The notes under the pieces: generated by a model
Told to the model about the DNA's origin: nothing
Seen by the model: only the letters and a program-made list of their open reading frames with translations
Database searches by the model: none
Made by a program: the position numbers and the translations under genes
Shown here: positions 62,150 to 64,000 of the stretch, in pieces
Numbering within the stretch: the first letter of the stretch is position 1
Layout: every line of letters starts with the position of its first letter
DNA from: Thiothrix fructosivorans
Lineage (GTDB): Bacteria; Pseudomonadota; Gammaproteobacteria; Thiotrichales; Thiotrichaceae
Length of the DNA: 64,000 nt
NCBI RefSeq assembly: GCF_017349355.1
Contig: NZ_JAFMPM010000006.1
Location: 248,001 to 312,000 of the forward strand
Direction: 5' to 3'

Positions 62150-63976
62150 ATGATTTCGGATAAATCAAGTTTGGCTAGCCGTCTTGGATGGATCGTCAAG
62201 GATGTTGAGCAAGCCATTGAGCAAGTGCGGCAAGCGTTTGGGCGTTACACCGAAACTACGGACAAGAGTGAGTTAAGTGGCTGCCGCGAAACATGCCGCC
62301 AACTGAATGGCACATTGGAAGTCTTGGATGCCAGTGGCGTGAGTATGCTCAGTGGCGAACTCGTGCATTTGCTGGATGCGTTGATTCAAGGTCGGGTCGA
62401 CAATTTGCGAGCAGCGCAGGATGCGGTGGCGGAAGGTTTATTGCAATTGTCGGAATACCTCAAGCATTTGCAGGAAGGCTATGCCGACTTGCCGATGATT
62501 GTGTTGCCGACCTTGAACAATCTGCGGGCAGCGCGGGATGCTGATTTATTATCCGAGCATTTAGTGTTTTTGCCGCAAGACGGTCATGCTAGCGATGAAC
62601 AGATCGGCACAGCGGAATACGTGGCGTTGCCGCTGGATCGCTTGCATCAGGTGAGTACTAAGTTACGGTTTTTCTTCCAAAAAGCGCTGTTGGGTTGGTT
62701 TAAACACGAGCAGCCGCAACGCATGTTGCAAGCCGTGGGTAAAGTTACCGATAACATGATTAAGCTCAACCGTTCACAACGGGTGCGTTCGCTGTGGTGG
62801 ATTGCGTCGGGTTTAGCCGAAGCCTTGGAACAGGAGCGCTTGGAGCACGGTGTTGCGGTCAAGATGTTGCTGGGACGGTTGGAGCGCGAAATTCGCCTGT
62901 TCAGTGAAGTGGGCGAAGTCGGTTACGACAAGGGTTTGGCGGATGAATTACTGAAAAACTTGTTGTATTACGTGGGCTTGGCGGAAAACGGTGCGTCAAC
63001 CACGGATAAAGTGAAAGCCGCGTATCATTTGGATTTGTATCTGCCGCAAGGCGAAACACTGGATGAATTACGCCACTATTACACCACGCCGGGGCGCGAT
63101 ATGTGGCGGGCGGTGTCGTCTTCTGTCACCGAAGAATTACGCAGTTTGCAAGGCGTGTTGGATGCGATGCAAGACCGTGAGCGTCAGCCAGAATTGCTGG
63201 GTAAATTAGCGGATCGTACCGATAGTTTAGCCAGCACCTTGGCGATGTTGGGCTTGGGGCGTGCGTCGAGTTTAACGGCGGAATTGGTTACGGATTTGCG
63301 GGCGCGTTTAGCCAGCGGTACGGTGCAAGATTTGGAGGCGATGCTACACATTAGCACCCATTACGCCCGTTTAGAAAAAGTCTTGGGTGAATACGCCGAA
63401 ACGGGGCAGGATGTCACCGACACAATTTTCAGTCAGGATGGCGAAAACCAAGACCCCTCCGGCGAACGTTCGCTGCTCCGCACGACTTTGACCGAATTGA
63501 GCAAAGCGCAATCACGCATGGTGGCGTTTTACAAGGAAGGCTGGGCGTTTGTGTGTTTGGAAGAAGTCGCGACCTCGCTGGAAACCATCAGCGGCGCGTT
63601 GACGATGGCAAATGCCACCGAATTGTTGCCGATGGTGGATACGGCGTTGCGCTATGTGCGTGAAGATTTGTTAGTACGCAAACGTGAACCGTCGTTGGAT
63701 GAATTAGCCGTGTTTGCGGATGTGCTCACGCTGTTTGAAGCCTCGGTATCGGCGCGTTTGCATCATGACGATGACCTTGCATTGTTGCCGACGGGGTTTG
63801 CGAAGCTGCGCGAATTGGATGGTTTTAGCGATTTGAACTTGCTGGGTGAAGTCGATTTGACCGCGTTGGAAGCGGATGTTGTGGCAAAAAAAAAAGCACA
63901 ACAGCAAACACCCTCGACTTTACTGCAACGCTTACGGATGCCGCTCCAACAACCCACCGCTTACGCGATAGCTTAG
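62150..63976 (+). CDS. chpA: ChpA N-terminal part (hybrid CheA kinase), frame-interrupted
   Basis: The frame of 608 codons begins MISDKSSLASRLGWIVKDVE and matches the N-terminal region of ChpA with its Hpt-like helical bundles (SGCRETCRQLNGTLEVLDAS; GELVHLLDALIQGRVDNLRA). At 63886-63895 a run of ten A residues is followed by a tail in this frame that stops at 63974. The -1 frame continues open and family-like to the window end, so full ChpA probably needs a frameshift or one more A. CAGGTG precedes the ATG at 62150. Confidence 0.8.
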   Translation: MISDKSSLASRLGWIVKDVEQAIEQVRQAFGRYTETTDKSELSGCRETCRQLNGTLEVLDASGVSMLSGELVHLLDALIQGRVDNLRAAQDAVAEGLLQLSEYLKHLQEGYADLPMIVLPTLNNLRAARDADLLSEHLVFLPQDGHASDEQIGTAEYVALPLDRLHQVSTKLRFFFQKALLGWFKHEQPQRMLQAVGKVTDNMIKLNRSQRVRSLWWIASGLAEALEQERLEHGVAVKMLLGRLEREIRLFSEVGEVGYDKGLADELLKNLLYYVGLAENGASTTDKVKAAYHLDLYLPQGETLDELRHYYTTPGRDMWRAVSSSVTEELRSLQGVLDAMQDRERQPELLGKLADRTDSLASTLAMLGLGRASSLTAELVTDLRARLASGTVQDLEAMLHISTHYARLEKVLGEYAETGQDVTDTIFSQDGENQDPSGERSLLRTTLTELSKAQSRMVAFYKEGWAFVCLEEVATSLETISGALTMANATELLPMVDTALRYVREDLLVRKREPSLDELAVFADVLTLFEASVSARLHHDDDLALLPTGFAKLRELDGFSDLNLLGEVDLTALEADVVAKKKAQQQTPSTLLQRLRMPLQQPTAYAIA

Positions 63977-64000
63977 GCGATGACATTTTCGATATTTTCA
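63895..64000 (+). CDS. chpA: ChpA continuation in the -1 frame (runs off window)
   Basis: Starting from the end of the A run, AGC ACA ACA GCA and on encodes STTANTLDFTATLTDAAPTT and then HRLRDSLGDDIFDIF, without a stop to the window edge. The DDIFDIF ending matches the start of an Hpt domain (typically followed by IEEA) as expected in ChpA. Frame 0 ends in TAG at 63974. Confidence 0.65.

Overview
The window looks like chromosomal DNA of a gammaproteobacterium. The best guess is a sulfur-oxidising relative of Thiothrix (Thiotrichales), because it combines a rhodanese-DsrE2 pair and a secreted DsrE protein with a Pil-Chp twitching operon, gspC, a RelA of the EYDD type and HemF. This is inference from gene content; no rRNA or tRNA gene was seen. 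No prophage, integrase or CRISPR array was seen. The clear mobile DNA is one TnpB-only IS200/IS605-type element, plus a 78-bp degraded scrap of a related tnpB.

Layout. 1-2.9 kb: start of a ribbon-helix-helix gene with an operator-like palindrome, a GST-like protein, hisI, a TSUP exporter and a membrane-anchored receiver protein. 2.97-8.5 kb: an NAD/ADP-ribose cluster, namely nadM-Nudix, nadV, a nucleoside 2-deoxyribosyltransferase-like gene cut in two by the TnpB element, and a bacterial-type PARG. nadM and nadV are each preceded by a small hairpin with the same GG-ATAGA-CC core and covarying outer pairs, close to the ribosome-binding site. This is the best candidate here for an undescribed cis-regulatory RNA. 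8.5-15.3 kb: yidD, a zinc-ribbon membrane protein, tpm with an XRE regulator, a ChaN-PDZ protein, an M1 peptidase and a secreted DsrE protein. 15.4-21 kb: a five-gene minus-strand operon that looks like a lipid-linked sugar pathway (GT-C transferase, secreted GH31, two SMR-type flippase subunits, polyprenyl-phosphate GT2). 21-31.7 kb: OpgC, a KdpE-like regulator, actP with its DUF485 partner, LemA with a GIDE/EF-hand membrane protein, relA, a HAD phosphatase and a secreted lipase-like hydrolase. 31.7-37.8 kb: an exopolysaccharide block (GT4, flippase, and a single reading frame joining a GT4 to a Wzc-type tyrosine kinase).

38-51.8 kb: an MBL hydrolase, a CAP lipoprotein, hemF, small membrane and cysteine-rich proteins, an ECF sigma / anti-sigma / lipoprotein subtilase operon, fbp behind an orphan terminator hairpin, purK and purE separated by a DUF4143 ATPase, purC, a nucleotide-sugar epimerase and gspC. 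51.8-59.5 kb: a decayed NDH-2 gene, a MacAB-like exporter with two permeases, rhodanese-DsrE2, a flavin reductase and a metallophosphoesterase. 59.6-64 kb: pilG-pilH-pilI-pilJ-chpA. pilJ lacks the usual sensor part, and chpA is thrown out of frame at a run of ten A residues.

Start codons were re-chosen by Shine-Dalgarno spacing and family alignment from memory. All functions are assigned by motif recognition without database searches.
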